64,000 bases of DNA from Streptomyces sp. G-G2 (GTDB taxonomy: Bacteria; Actinomycetota; Actinomycetes; Streptomycetales; Streptomycetaceae): the NCBI RefSeq assembly GCF_030063135.1, contig NZ_JASISO010000004.1:1-64000 (forward strand). Reading direction: 5' to 3'. A program made the position numbers and the translations under genes. Positions within the stretch are counted from its first letter, which is position 1; the number at the start of each line of letters is the position of its first letter. Below the pieces are notes generated by a model. It made no database searches. It worked only from the letters and a program-made list of their open reading frames with translations, and had not been told where the DNA came from. This document shows positions 1 to 8,655 of the stretch, one piece after another.

Positions 1-1
1 G

Positions 2-94
2 TTCACCACCTCCGACCTGGACGATCTGCTGGCCAGACTCGACCGACACTCTCTCGACCGACAGGAAGAATCCTCCACCGCACCGACTGCTTGA
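2..94 (+). CDS. 3' end of an unidentified gene
   Basis: An open frame enters from the left edge and stops at a TGA at 92-94, giving 30 residues that end in ...STAPTA. The visible tail is Asp/Leu/Arg rich (SDLDDLLARLDRHSLDR) and would form an amphipathic helix. No domain can be recognised from so little sequence. Codon third positions are GC rich, as in the rest of the window, so a real gene end is plausible. Confidence 0.45.
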   Translation, partial: FTTSDLDDLLARLDRHSLDRQEESSTAPTA

Positions 95-211
95 TCAACC
101 CCCGAAGGACTTCGCGCGTCGACCACTAAGACAGGTGGTGGTGCGCGAGGATCACGCCGCATCACGCCGACACCCTGTCCTGAGCACCCCATCCCATTCC
201 GGAGGATGTAC

Positions 212-1258
212 ATGGATCGCCGCACACCCCGCGGCCTCACCGCCGCGGCCACCGCCACCGTGGCTCTGTTCGCACTGGCAGGGCCGGCCACGGCCTCGGT
301 TCCGGCCGCACCCGGAGCGTTGCCCCAGGCCCGGGTCTTCATGGTCAACCCCGTCCAGTCATCGGGCGATCAGACGCTCACCGACGCCAAGGACGCCGCG
401 GACGCCGTGCCGTCCTCCGCCTACGCCACGGCCGCGCTGCGCAACCTCGACGGCAGCGGCGGACTGTCGGGGAAGTGGGCCTACGTCAGATCGGACACGG
501 GCGCCTCGGCGAACGTCGCCGACGCGGGCACCTTCACCCGAGCCGACGACCGGTTCGAGCAGGTCATGGCCTACTTCTGGGTCAACGAGGCACAGGAGTA
601 CCTCCAGGGCCTGGGCTTCGGAAGCGAACTGCCCGGGGCCAACGACCGGGCCCAGCCCGTCCGCATCAACCAATGGGGCGCCGACAACTCCTTCTTCAGC
701 GACAAGAAGGCGGAGATCCGGTTCGGCAAGGGCGGAGTCGACGACGCCGAGGACGCTGAGGTGATCGTCCACGAATACGGGCACGCGGTGCACAACGCCC
801 AGGTCCCCGGCTTCGGCTCCTCCCCGGAGGCCGGCGCGATAGGCGAGGCCTTCGGCGACTACCTGGCCGTCGAGGTCGGCTCCTACGCGGACGGCGCCTA
901 CGGGTGGCCGCGGAAGACCGACCTGGCATGCGTAGGCGACTGGGATTCGGTCATGTACAGCTCCGCCCCGCACTGCCTTCGCCGCGTCGACGGGAACAAG
1001 GTCTACTCGGACCTGGCGGGCGAGGTCCACGCGGACGGCGAGATCTGGTCCCGTGCCCTCTTCGACATCCGGGGCGCACTGGGCGCGAGGACCGCCGACC
1101 GCGTCATCGTCAACGCGCAGTTCGGCTTCGCGCCCGACACCAGCTTCCAGGACGCGGCACTGACGACGATCGCCACCGCCCAGCGCATGTACGGCAAGAG
1201 CGCGGCGGACGCCGTGCGCCAGGCGTTCAAGGCCCGCCAGATCCCGGGAATCCAGTAA
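212..1258 (+). CDS. Secreted zinc metalloprotease (M4/M36-like gluzincin)
   Basis: Predicted exported zinc protease of 348 residues. A basic N-terminus followed by an Ala/Val/Leu-rich helix and an A-x-A type end (about residue 28) is a typical Sec signal peptide. The zinc site is visible as HEYGH (H187, E188, H191) followed by the third ligand region GEAFGDYLA (E212), the arrangement of gluzincins such as thermolysin and fungalysin. Two ATGs lie 6 bases apart. GGAGG at 201-205 touches the first but is 6 bases from the second (212), so the second is chosen. There is no large pro-domain, so this is a short form. A GC hairpin follows immediately. Exact peptidase family is uncertain. Confidence 0.8.
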   Translation: MDRRTPRGLTAAATATVALFALAGPATASVPAAPGALPQARVFMVNPVQSSGDQTLTDAKDAADAVPSSAYATAALRNLDGSGGLSGKWAYVRSDTGASANVADAGTFTRADDRFEQVMAYFWVNEAQEYLQGLGFGSELPGANDRAQPVRINQWGADNSFFSDKKAEIRFGKGGVDDAEDAEVIVHEYGHAVHNAQVPGFGSSPEAGAIGEAFGDYLAVEVGSYADGAYGWPRKTDLACVGDWDSVMYSSAPHCLRRVDGNKVYSDLAGEVHADGEIWSRALFDIRGALGARTADRVIVNAQFGFAPDTSFQDAALTTIATAQRMYGKSAADAVRQAFKARQIPGIQ

Positions 1259-1267
1259 CGCCCGCCG

Positions 1268-1304
1268 CCCGCCCGCCCGCCCGCTTGCGGGCTGGCGGGC
1301 GGGG
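1268..1304 (+). terminator. Hairpin terminator after the metalloprotease
   Basis: A run of CCCG repeats pairs with GGCGGGCGGG (1294-1303), giving a stem of about 10 bp just after the protease stop. There is no T-run, as is usual in Streptomyces. Confidence 0.5.
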
Positions 1305-1416
1305 GTGCCGGTAGGGGGACCGACCGCGGGCGGCCTCTGGGCGGGCAGTGCGGCGAGTCCTTCCGCTTGGCGAGTCCCTGGGCTCGGTGACTCCAGCGTG
1401 GGTTGGTGGATGGTAG

Positions 1417-1494
1417 GTCGACTATGTGATCGTGGACGAGGCGCAGTTCCTCGCCCCGGAGCAGATCGACCAGCTCGCGCGGGTCGTGGACGAG
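1417..1494 (+). pseudogene. tdk: Relic of a thymidine kinase gene
   Basis: Translating from 1417 gives VDYVIVDEAQFLAP followed by EQIDQLARVVDE, which is the Walker-B/lasso region of Streptomyces thymidine kinases (family motif VDY-[LV]-IVDEAQF). The codon just before V1417 is TAG, at the place where intact kinases usually have a lysine. Nothing recognisable as the P-loop or the C-terminal zinc site lies on either side. Only about 26 codons survive, so this is a fragment left by deletion, not a gene. It lies antisense to, and just outside, the downstream VOC gene. Confidence 0.7.
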
Positions 1495-1513
1495 CGACGG
1501 GCGGTGCACGGTG

Positions 1514-2302
1514 TCAGGGCGCGGTCGGGGCCGTCCTGAGCAGGGTGAAGACCGCGCCTTCGGGGTCCGCGACCAGCGTGAGCCTGCCGAGCGCGCCGTC
1601 GTGGGGCTCTTCGAGCACCCGGCCGCCCAGCTTCACCACCCGCACCGCCGCCGCGTCCGGGTCGGCCACCTCGAAGAAGGTCATCCAGTGCGCGCCGCGC
1701 TCGTGCGGCAGCGCGCGGCCGACCCCGTGCACCGAGGCGACCGGACGGCCCTCCAGGCGCAGGGTCAGGTGGTCGAAGTCGGGTTCGGAGGCGGGCTCGC
1801 ACTCGTGGCCGAAGACCGTCTCGTAGAACTTGCCCACGGTGGACGTGTCCTGGGTGATCAACTCGTTCCACACCGGGGTGCCGTCGGCTCCGGCCAATCG
1901 GGTGCCCATGTGCCCCTCGGCCTGCCAGATGCCGAAGACGGCGCCCATGGGGTCCGAGCAGATGGCGACCCGGCCCGCGACCCCCGCGTCGAGCGGCCCG
2001 ACCGCGACCGTGCCGCCGCGGGCGCGGATGGCCTCCGCCGTCGCGTCGGCGTCGTCCGTGGCGAGGTACGTCGTCCAGGCCACCGGCAACTGGCGGTCCG
2101 GAGGCATCTCGCCGATGCCCGCCACCTCGTGCCCGTCCAGCAGGGCCCGGACGTACGGGCCGAGCTGCTCGGGGCCGGGGGCGTACTCCCAGCCGAACAG
2201 GTCGGCGTAGAAGTCCTCGGTGTTCCCGAGGCCGTGGACCATCAGGCTCACCCAGCACGGTGTGCCGGGAATGCGCCGTGTCGCTCCCAGTCCCTCGGTC
2301 AT
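1514..2302 (-). CDS. Two-domain VOC (glyoxalase/bleomycin-resistance fold) protein
   Basis: Cytosolic protein of 262 residues with two tandem VOC modules. The first begins PCWVSLMVHGLGNTEDFY and runs to about residue 125. The second begins around PVWNELITQDTSTVGKFYE and ends with VADPEGAVFTLLR. Each repeat carries the F-Y-x2-L/V-F-G-(W/H)-E signature and a D-P-M/E-G-A-V-F-x-(I/L) end. Such two-module proteins in Streptomyces are mostly uncharacterised and may be metal-dependent lyases, dioxygenases or binding proteins. Substrate cannot be read from the sequence. It is monocistronic and divergent from the rhodanese gene. Confidence 0.8.
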   Translation of the reverse strand: MTEGLGATRRIPGTPCWVSLMVHGLGNTEDFYADLFGWEYAPGPEQLGPYVRALLDGHEVAGIGEMPPDRQLPVAWTTYLATDDADATAEAIRARGGTVAVGPLDAGVAGRVAICSDPMGAVFGIWQAEGHMGTRLAGADGTPVWNELITQDTSTVGKFYETVFGHECEPASEPDFDHLTLRLEGRPVASVHGVGRALPHERGAHWMTFFEVADPDAAAVRVVKLGGRVLEEPHDGALGRLTLVADPEGAVFTLLRTAPTAP

Positions 2303-2485
2303 GTCAGCCGTCTCCTCCGTCGTGCCGCGCCCCGTCTCGGGGCTGATGCTTCCACCCCGGGGGCTCCCGCGCGCCCCGACCGGGCCGCTTTTCCGGGTAG
2401 CGCGACAGAGATGACCGAATCACTACGGCCCGGCGATGTCCGGCTTGTTACCTGGGCTGTCCGGGTGGGGAGGAAGATGATCCGC

Positions 2486-3346
2486 ATGACTGTGAAGCCC
2501 GTGACATCCGTGATCCTCTCCGCGTCCGAACTGGCGGCCGAGCTGGCCGGGGCCCGGCCGCCGGTGCTGCTGGACGTGCGCTGGCAGCTCGGGGGCCCCG
2601 ACCAGCGGCCCGCCTACGAGGCGGGCCACCTGCCCGGCGCCGTGTACATCGACCTGGATCAAGAACTCGCAGGTCCCGCGGGTTCGGGCGGGCGCCACCC
2701 GCTCCCCGACCCGGAGGCCTTCGGCGCGGTCATGCGCCGCGCCGGGGTCGGCGCGGGGACCCCGGTGATCGTGTACGACGGCGGCCAGGGCTGGGCGGCG
2801 GCCCGGGCGTGGTGGCTGTTGCGCTGGACGGGGCACGCGGAGGTACGGGTGCTGGACGGGGGACTGGCCGCGTGGACGGCGGCCGGGGGCGTGGTGACGG
2901 TCGAGGTACCCGCACCGGCGGAGGGCGATTTCAAGCCAAACCCGGGCGGGGCGGGCCTGCTGGACGCGGACGGAGCGGCGGCCCTGGCCCGGGCCGGGGT
3001 GCTGCTGGACGCGCGGGCGGGGGAGCGGTACCGGGGCGAGGTCGAGCCGATCGACCGGGTCGGCGGGCACATCCCGGGGGCGGTCTCCGCGCCGACCACG
3101 GAGAACGTGGGCCCGGACGGGCTGTTCCTGGCCCCGGACGCGCTGCGGACCCGCTTCGCCTCCCTGGGCGCGGAGCCGGGGTCCGGGGTACCGGTGGGCG
3201 TGTACTGCGGGTCCGGGGTCTCGGGCGCGCACGAGGTGCTCGCGCTGGAGGTGGCGGGGGTCGCGGCCGCGCTGTACGCGGGCAGCTGGTCGCAGTGGTC
3301 CGCGGACCCGGCCCGCCCGGTGGCGACGGGCCCCGACCCGCAGTAG
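2486..3346 (+). CDS. sseA: Rhodanese-type sulfurtransferase (two-domain)
   Basis: Tandem rhodanese protein of 286 residues that transfers sulfane sulfur from thiosulfate or 3-mercaptopyruvate to a thiophilic acceptor in the cytosol. The N-terminal inactive domain shows LLDVRWQL...AYEAGHLPGA. The C-terminal domain shows LLDARAGERYRGEVEPID..GHIPGA and the active-site loop YCGSGVSG with catalytic C241. The long reading frame extends far upstream, but this part is antisense to the VOC gene and non-coding in character. ATG 2486 (or 2477) follows GGGGAGGAAG. The CGSGVS loop fits either thiosulfate- or mercaptopyruvate-type enzymes, so the symbol is tentative. Confidence 0.85.
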   Translation: MTVKPVTSVILSASELAAELAGARPPVLLDVRWQLGGPDQRPAYEAGHLPGAVYIDLDQELAGPAGSGGRHPLPDPEAFGAVMRRAGVGAGTPVIVYDGGQGWAAARAWWLLRWTGHAEVRVLDGGLAAWTAAGGVVTVEVPAPAEGDFKPNPGGAGLLDADGAAALARAGVLLDARAGERYRGEVEPIDRVGGHIPGAVSAPTTENVGPDGLFLAPDALRTRFASLGAEPGSGVPVGVYCGSGVSGAHEVLALEVAGVAAALYAGSWSQWSADPARPVATGPDPQ

Positions 3347-3355
3347 TCCGCGCGG

Positions 3356-3385
3356 CCCCCGGCCCCCGTTCGCGGGGGCCGGGGG
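3356..3385. terminator. Bidirectional terminator between convergent genes
   Basis: A perfect 13-bp GC stem (3356-3368 with 3373-3385) closes a TTCG tetraloop. It lies exactly between the converging sulfurtransferase and sepH stops, so it can serve both strands. Confidence 0.8.
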
Positions 3386-3392
3386 ACCGGCG

Positions 3393-4427
3393 TTACTCCT
3401 GCTTCTTGCGCCGGGTGCCGAAGACGATCTCGTCCCAGCTGGGGACGGCGGCGCGGCGGCCCGGGCGGACGCCGTCGGCTTCCGCCTGGCGGTCCGTCGT
3501 ACCCGTCAGCCGGTCCCGGTGGCCCGCGACCGTCCGCGGCATCAGGACATCGGCGTACGCGGCGCCCGCACCGGCCGACGCGGCGGGCGGCTGCTCCACC
3601 GCCACTGGCTCGTCCGGTTCCGGTTCGACGGCCGGGGGGCGTTCGGGGACGACCATGTCGCCCCGGAAGCTCGGCACCGCTTCCAGCAGGCTGGTCAGCG
3701 TGTCCCGTTCCTCCTCGGGGTCCGTCGCGGGAGCGGGGGCCTGGGCGACCGGACGCTCCAACTGCCGGTCGAGGGCCCGGTCCAGCGGGCGGTCCCGCGG
3801 CAGCCGCGCGATCCTGGGCACGAACGGGAAGCTCGGTTCCGGCGTCGCGGGCAGGTCGTCGGACTCGCCGATCAGCGAGCGGGCCTCGTCGTCCACGGCC
3901 ACGACCAGGCGGCGCGGGGGATCGTAGGTCCAGCTCGCGGAGTGCGGCTCGGCCGCCACCCGGTAGACCAGCAGGACTTCCCAGGTGCCGTCGTCGCGGC
4001 GCCAGGAGTCCCACTGGACGGATTCCTTGTCGGCCCCGCGCAGGGTCAGCCGCTCCTGCACGGCCTCGCCGAGCTGGGGTCCGGTGTTCTCGCCGGGACG
4101 TCGCACGGGGGTCTTCCGGGCCCGCTCGGCCATGAACGCGCGCTCCGCGAGCACGGGGCCCTCGAAGCGGCGCACCCGGTCGACGGGAATGCCCGCGAGT
4201 TGAGCGACCTCCTCCGCGGAGGCACCGGCTCGTATCCGGGCCTGGATGTCGCGGGGGCGGAGGTGGCTCTCCACCTCGATCTCGATCTGGTTCAGGCGTG
4301 CGCGGTCGTTGCGCACGGCTGCCCGCAGCCGCTCATCGATCGGAAGGGTGTACTCCGTGCTGTCCGCAGCTTTGAGCACCAGTCGTGTGCCGTCATTGGA
4401 GACGGCCACGACACGCAGTTCGGGCAT
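3393..4427 (-). CDS. sepH: Septation protein SepH (DUF3071)
   Basis: SepH is a conserved actinobacterial cell-division regulator that binds FtsZ and stimulates its assembly. This copy has 344 residues. The N-terminal DUF3071 domain begins MPELRVVAVSNDGTRLVL and carries a helix-turn-helix (IRAGASAEEVAQLAGIPVDRVRR, split here only for description) around residues 65-95. The conserved WRRDDGTWEVLLVYR block lies near residue 140-155. The rest is a low-complexity Pro/Arg/Asp linker ending in a basic KPR-rich tail. The frame is open to 4547, but ATG 4427 has GGGAG at the right distance and begins the family sequence exactly, so it is preferred. Confidence 0.93.
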   Translation of the reverse strand: MPELRVVAVSNDGTRLVLKAADSTEYTLPIDERLRAAVRNDRARLNQIEIEVESHLRPRDIQARIRAGASAEEVAQLAGIPVDRVRRFEGPVLAERAFMAERARKTPVRRPGENTGPQLGEAVQERLTLRGADKESVQWDSWRRDDGTWEVLLVYRVAAEPHSASWTYDPPRRLVVAVDDEARSLIGESDDLPATPEPSFPFVPRIARLPRDRPLDRALDRQLERPVAQAPAPATDPEEERDTLTSLLEAVPSFRGDMVVPERPPAVEPEPDEPVAVEQPPAASAGAGAAYADVLMPRTVAGHRDRLTGTTDRQAEADGVRPGRRAAVPSWDEIVFGTRRKKQE

Positions 4428-4953
4428 GGGGACCTCCCGGGTGGTGCCTGCCGACGTCACGTGCGTCGCTGCTTCCGCTAGTCGAGTGTGGCCTGCCCGG
4501 GTGCAGCCTGCCACAACCTTGCCGAGTTCATCCGGCGTGTCGGGCATGCGCCCTTGATCGCCGTTATGGCACGGTTACCTGTTGGCCACACACAGTGACC
4601 AGGCAGTCACTCTGCGCATCAGGAATCCGTGCGATCCCGCGGCATTGCCGGTTTCGAGCGCCGATTCTGCATCAGCCGGCCCCCTCTCCCGAGTCCGGAC
4701 AACCGTAAGGAAGGACGGCCCCAGGGCTCGCCACAGTACTCCATTCGGGCCATGCGGGTGGACCGGCGCGCCGCCGAACTTGTCCAGGGCGGGGGGAGTT
4801 GAGAGGGCGTACACGCGCGCCCGCCTGGGGCCCGTCCGATTTCAGGTGTCTTGCTTCACAGAATCACCAGAAATGGAACTTTCTGTTTCGCTCAGGTGTC
4901 AGTAACTGCTGAGAGCACGGGAGCGGAAGGGCAGGGGCGCGCAGAGGATGGGG
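4428..4953. promoter_or_regulatory. Divergent intergenic region between sepH and a membrane-protein gene
   Basis: About 525 bp without a credible gene. It is less GC rich than its neighbours and must hold promoters in both directions. A small dyad, AGTGAC-N6-GTCACT (4594-4611), stands out, together with T-rich stretches near 4560-4590. A further T-rich patch with TTTCTGTTTCGCTC (about 4880) precedes the plus-strand gene. No promoter can be assigned with confidence. Confidence 0.35.
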
Positions 4954-5916
4954 ATGGGTCACAAGGCAACGCGAGAGTTCGAACCGACGGAGCCGATGCC
5001 GCCGATCGGGGGTCTGGAGGTGCCGGAGAAGAAGAAGCTGGACCTGAGCGCGGCCCAGGTCGCGGGCTCCTCGCTCGCCACCGTCGTCGCCGCGCTCCTC
5101 GCGTCGAAACTCGGGGTCTACGGGACGATCCTCGGCGCGGGCGTGGTCAGCGTGGTCGCCACGGCGGGCGGCCCGGTGATCGGCCACTTCTTCCGGCGGA
5201 CCGGCGACCAGTTGCGCGAGACCACCCGGCCCCGGGCCCGGCAGGTCCCCGTCGTGGGCGGGGACGCGTACGGGGGCATGGGCGACGGCCGCGAGGCCGT
5301 ACCCGGCGCCGTCACCACCGTCCTGCCCGCGACGCCGATGCCGCCCACAGTCCTGGGCGCCGACGCCCTCGCGACCACCGCCCTGCCCGCCCAGGACCCG
5401 GCCACCGCCGGTGTCCCCACCACGGCCCTGCCCGCGACCGCGCCCGACGAGGAGTTCAGCCGGGCCACCGTCCACGGGACCAGGGTCCGCGGCTGGAAGC
5501 GCACGGCCGTGGCCGCCGGGACCGCCTTCGCGATCTCGCTGGGCGGCATAGCGGCGTACGAGGCCCTCTCCGGCGGGCCGGTCGGCGACCGGCCCCTGTA
5601 CACCGCGGTCACCGGAGGCTCCGGCGGCGGCAGCGGCGGCAAGCAGGAGCCGCCCGCCGCCCCCGACGGGCGGCGCAGCCCGGGCACCGGGGAGCGGCAC
5701 GGCAAGGAGGACCCCGGAACCGGGAGTTCCCCGAGCCCGTCCCGCTCGCACGGCGGACAGGGCCCGGTCCCCGACCCGAGCCCCTCGCGCTCCACCGGGC
5801 CGACCCCGAGCCCCACGCCGCCGAGCCCCACGCCGACGCCGACGCCCTCGAGGTCCACCCCGTCCCCGGAGAAGTCCGCGCCGCCGAGCGGCGACGCGGT
5901 CAAGCCGAGCCCCTGA
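4954..5916 (+). CDS. Putative membrane protein with Pro/Ser-rich extracytoplasmic tail
   Basis: Unrecognised protein of 320 residues. An acidic N-terminus (EFEPTEPMPPIGGLEVPEKKK) precedes a hydrophobic glycine-rich stretch at about 38-75 (two short helices). Then comes an Ala/Pro/Thr linker with the repeated unit TALPA(Q/T), a basic patch and a second hydrophobic helix at about 185-205 (AVAAGTAFAISLGGIAAY). The last 110 residues are a Gly/Ser/Pro linker with PSPTP repeats, typical of cell-envelope tethers. ATG 4954 is chosen because AGAGG ends 6 bases upstream; ATG 4948 touches it. Function unknown; position next to sepH is conserved in my memory of Streptomyces but gives no role. Confidence 0.75.
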   Translation: MGHKATREFEPTEPMPPIGGLEVPEKKKLDLSAAQVAGSSLATVVAALLASKLGVYGTILGAGVVSVVATAGGPVIGHFFRRTGDQLRETTRPRARQVPVVGGDAYGGMGDGREAVPGAVTTVLPATPMPPTVLGADALATTALPAQDPATAGVPTTALPATAPDEEFSRATVHGTRVRGWKRTAVAAGTAFAISLGGIAAYEALSGGPVGDRPLYTAVTGGSGGGSGGKQEPPAAPDGRRSPGTGERHGKEDPGTGSSPSPSRSHGGQGPVPDPSPSRSTGPTPSPTPPSPTPTPTPSRSTPSPEKSAPPSGDAVKPSP

Positions 5917-5923
5917 CCCGCCC

Positions 5924-7273
5924 TCAGTCGCCCAGTACGCGCCGCAGGTAGTCGTTGGCGAACACCCGCTCGGGATCCAGCCGGTCCCGGAGCGCGGTGA
6001 ACTCGCCGAAGCGCGGGTAGACCCGGGCGAAGTACTCCGCGTCCCGCGTGTGCACCTTGCCCCAGTGCGGGCGGCCGCCGAGCGCCGTGAAGATCTGCTC
6101 GGCGGCCGTGAAGTAGGCCTGGTAGGGCGTGCCCTTGTACATGTGCACCGCGATGTACGCCGACTCGCGGCCGGAGGCCGTCGACAGGGTGATGTCGTCC
6201 GCCGGGGCGGTGCGCACCTCCACCGGGAAGCTGATCCGCAGGGAGGAGCGGTCGACCACGGCCTTGAGTTCCCGCAGCGCCTCGACGACCCGCTCGCGCG
6301 GGACGGCGTACTCCATCTCCACGAAACGGACCCGGCGCGGGCTCGTGTACACCTTGTACGGGATGTCCGTGTAGGTGCGCGCCGACAGGGCGCGGCTGGC
6401 GATCCGGGCGATGCCGGGGATGGCGGCCGGGACGGCGCGGCCGAGGGAGTTGACGGCCTGGAAGAGGCCGTTGGACAGCAGTTCGTCCTCGATCCAGGCG
6501 CTGACCGCGCCGGGCGGGGAGGCGGGGCCCTGGCTGCGGTTGTTGCGCTTGGTGTTGCAGTTGCCGGTGTGCGGGAACCAGTAGAACTCGAAGTGCTCGT
6601 TCTCCGTGACGTGCTGGTCGAACTCGGCGGTCACCCGGTCGAAGGGCATCGGCTCCTCACGGGCGGTCAGGAAGAACAGCGGCTCGACCGCGAAGGTGAG
6701 CGCGGTGATGATGCCCAGTGCTCCGATGCCGAGCCGGGCGGCCGCGAAGACCTCCGGATTCTCCTTCTCCGAGCAGGCCAGCAGCCGCCCGTCGGCGGTG
6801 ACCAGCTCCAGCGCGCGGATCTGGGCGGAGAGGGAGGCCGAGTCCCGGCCGGTGCCGTGGGTGCCGGTGCTGGTGGCCCCGGAGACGGTCTGCTCCATGA
6901 TGTCGCCCATGTTGGTGAGCGAGAGGCCCTCCCGGGCCAGGGCGAGGTTGAGGTCCTTGAGGACCGTGCCCGCCGCCACCGTGACGGTGCCGGCGGCCCG
7001 GTCGATCTCCCGGATCCCGGCCAGCGCCTGAGGGCGGATCAGGACGCCGTCGGTGGCGGCGGCCGCGGTGAAGGAGTGGCCGGTGCCGACCGCCTTCACC
7101 CGCAGACCGTCCGAGGCGGCCCGGCGGACCGCCTCCTGGAGCTCCCCGACCGAGGCCGGGGTCACGACCCGGGCGGGGGTCGCGGAGATGTTGCCCGCCC
7201 AGTTACGCCACGGTGCGGTCGGTGCCGTGCCGCTGCCCGGTCCGCTCTTGCCTGCTGTCCCCGTCGTCGCCAT
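5924..7273 (-). CDS. FAD-linked D-arabinono-1,4-lactone / L-gulonolactone oxidase family protein
   Basis: Predicted flavoprotein of 449 residues that oxidises a sugar lactone or alditol with O2. The FAD-binding PCMH domain covers about residues 20-195 and includes VKAVGTGHSF (pyrophosphate contact; the His position often carries covalent FAD in this family) and GDIMEQTVSGATSTGTHGTG. The ALO domain covers about 200-445 and ends with HWGKVHT...FARVYPRFGEF and DPERVFANDYLRR, the family C-terminal signature. Its 5' end overlaps the MFS gene's 3' end by 71 bp, so the two form an operon. True substrate in Streptomyces is unknown. Confidence 0.88.
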   Translation of the reverse strand: MATTGTAGKSGPGSGTAPTAPWRNWAGNISATPARVVTPASVGELQEAVRRAASDGLRVKAVGTGHSFTAAAATDGVLIRPQALAGIREIDRAAGTVTVAAGTVLKDLNLALAREGLSLTNMGDIMEQTVSGATSTGTHGTGRDSASLSAQIRALELVTADGRLLACSEKENPEVFAAARLGIGALGIITALTFAVEPLFFLTAREEPMPFDRVTAEFDQHVTENEHFEFYWFPHTGNCNTKRNNRSQGPASPPGAVSAWIEDELLSNGLFQAVNSLGRAVPAAIPGIARIASRALSARTYTDIPYKVYTSPRRVRFVEMEYAVPRERVVEALRELKAVVDRSSLRISFPVEVRTAPADDITLSTASGRESAYIAVHMYKGTPYQAYFTAAEQIFTALGGRPHWGKVHTRDAEYFARVYPRFGEFTALRDRLDPERVFANDYLRRVLGD

Positions 7274-8477
7274 CGCTAGAGGGCTCCTCCCCTTGCGCCG
7301 ACCTCGTCAGTCGGCGGTAACCCGCGAACGCCACCGCCGCCGCGGCGGTCCCCGCCGCGATGGAGACGACGTAACCGCTGCGGGCGCCGGAGGCGTCGAT
7401 GACCCAGCCGGCCACCGAGGAGCCGACCGCGACACCGACCGCGAGGCCGGTGCTGATCCAGGTCATGCCCTCGGTCAGCTTCGCGCGCGGTACGTGCGCC
7501 TCGATCAGGGCCATCGTGGTGATCATCGTGGGAGCGATGGCGAGGCCCGAGACGAAGAGCGCCACGGCCAGAAACGGAAGGTTCCCGGCCAGTAGGAGGG
7601 GGATCATACTCACGGCCATCGCACATATGCCCAGCACCCACCTGCGTTCGGCCTTGCCCTTGAGGTGCAGCAGGCCGAAGGTGATGCCCGCGAGGCAGGA
7701 GCCGAGCGCCCAGACGGCGAGGATCACGCTCGCGAGCGGCTTGTGGCCCCGCTCGTCCGCGAAGGCCAGGGTCGCCACGTCGATCGAGCCGAAGATGGCC
7801 CCGGTCGCCACGAAGGTGCCCATCAGCACCTGGAGTCCGGGGGAGCGCAGCGCCGAGGTGCGGTCGGAGGTCTCGTCGTGGGGGTGCGGCTCCGGCTCGG
7901 TGGCGCGCTGCGCCGTCAGCCACCAGACGCCGACCAGCAGGCAGACCGCGGCGATCAGCGGGCCCGCCTCCGGGAACCAGGTGGTGGACAGTCCGATGGC
8001 GATGATCGGGCCGAAGATGAAGCAGACCTCGTCGATCACGGACTCGAAGGAGTACGCGGTGTGCAGGTCCGGGGTGTCGCGGTAGATGGCCGTCCAGCGG
8101 GCGCGGATCATCGAGCCGACGCTCGGCACGCAGCCCGCGAGGGCGGAGAAGACGAAGAGGGTCCAGTCCGGCCAGCCGTTGGCCGCTGCCAGCAGCAGCC
8201 CGGTCACGGCGCCGACGGCGAAGAGGGTCGCGGGACGCAGGATCCGCCGCTGCCCGTAGCGGTCGACCAGTTTGGATATCTGGGGGCCGACCGCGGCGGC
8301 GGAGAGGGCGAGGGTGCCGGTCAGGGCGCTGGCGAGCCCGTACCGCCCGGTTATCTCGGAGATCATCGTGAGGATGCCCACGCCGACCATGGACAGCGGC
8401 ATGCGGCCGATGAGACCGGCGGCGCTGAAGTTCTTGCTGCCGGGGGCGGCGAAGATCGCGCGGTAGGGACTGGGCAA
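7203..8477 (-). CDS. MFS transporter (drug/sugar exporter type)
   Basis: Integral membrane protein of 424 residues with twelve hydrophobic segments. The first half begins with GLIGRMPLSMVGVGILTM and has DRYGQRRILRP in the loop between helices 2 and 3 (variant of the MFS motif A D-R-x-G-R-R). A charged central loop (EPEPHPHDETSDRTSA) splits the two six-helix halves at about residue 200. This family in Streptomyces is usually annotated as proton-driven multidrug or sugar efflux; the substrate is not readable. It is the first gene of a two-gene operon with the lactone oxidase. Confidence 0.88.
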   Translation of the reverse strand: MPSPYRAIFAAPGSKNFSAAGLIGRMPLSMVGVGILTMISEITGRYGLASALTGTLALSAAAVGPQISKLVDRYGQRRILRPATLFAVGAVTGLLLAAANGWPDWTLFVFSALAGCVPSVGSMIRARWTAIYRDTPDLHTAYSFESVIDEVCFIFGPIIAIGLSTTWFPEAGPLIAAVCLLVGVWWLTAQRATEPEPHPHDETSDRTSALRSPGLQVLMGTFVATGAIFGSIDVATLAFADERGHKPLASVILAVWALGSCLAGITFGLLHLKGKAERRWVLGICAMAVSMIPLLLAGNLPFLAVALFVSGLAIAPTMITTMALIEAHVPRAKLTEGMTWISTGLAVGVAVGSSVAGWVIDASGARSGYVVSIAAGTAAAAVAFAGYRRLTRSAQGEEPSSDGDDGDSRQERTGQRHGTDRTVA

Positions 8478-8558
8478 GGTGCCCTCCGTGAGGGACGTCG
8501 GTGGCCCCCACAGGTTACGACCGCGGGGGCGGTACCCGCAGGGCGAAGGAGGGGGAAG

Positions 8559-8577
8559 TTAGGCTGACCTTACCTGT
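8559..8577 (+). promoter_or_regulatory. Iron-box-like operator upstream of ferrochelatase
   Basis: TTAGGCTGACCTTACCT matches much of the actinobacterial DmdR/IdeR iron box (consensus TTAGGTTAGGCTAACCTAA), about 85 bp before the hemH start. This suggests iron-dependent control of the last haem step. Match judged by eye only. Confidence 0.45.
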
Positions 8578-8655
8578 GGTGCGGCGCGAGGTCGGCACGG
8601 GCCGCCGGGCGAGGCCGTTTCCCGGCCGTCGCGGGCGGGTGGCAGGATTCGAGGC

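Noticed and set aside
1511..2485. Upstream extension of the rhodanese frame
   Set aside because: Antisense to the VOC gene with no domain; the family sequence begins after the ribosome site at about 2470.
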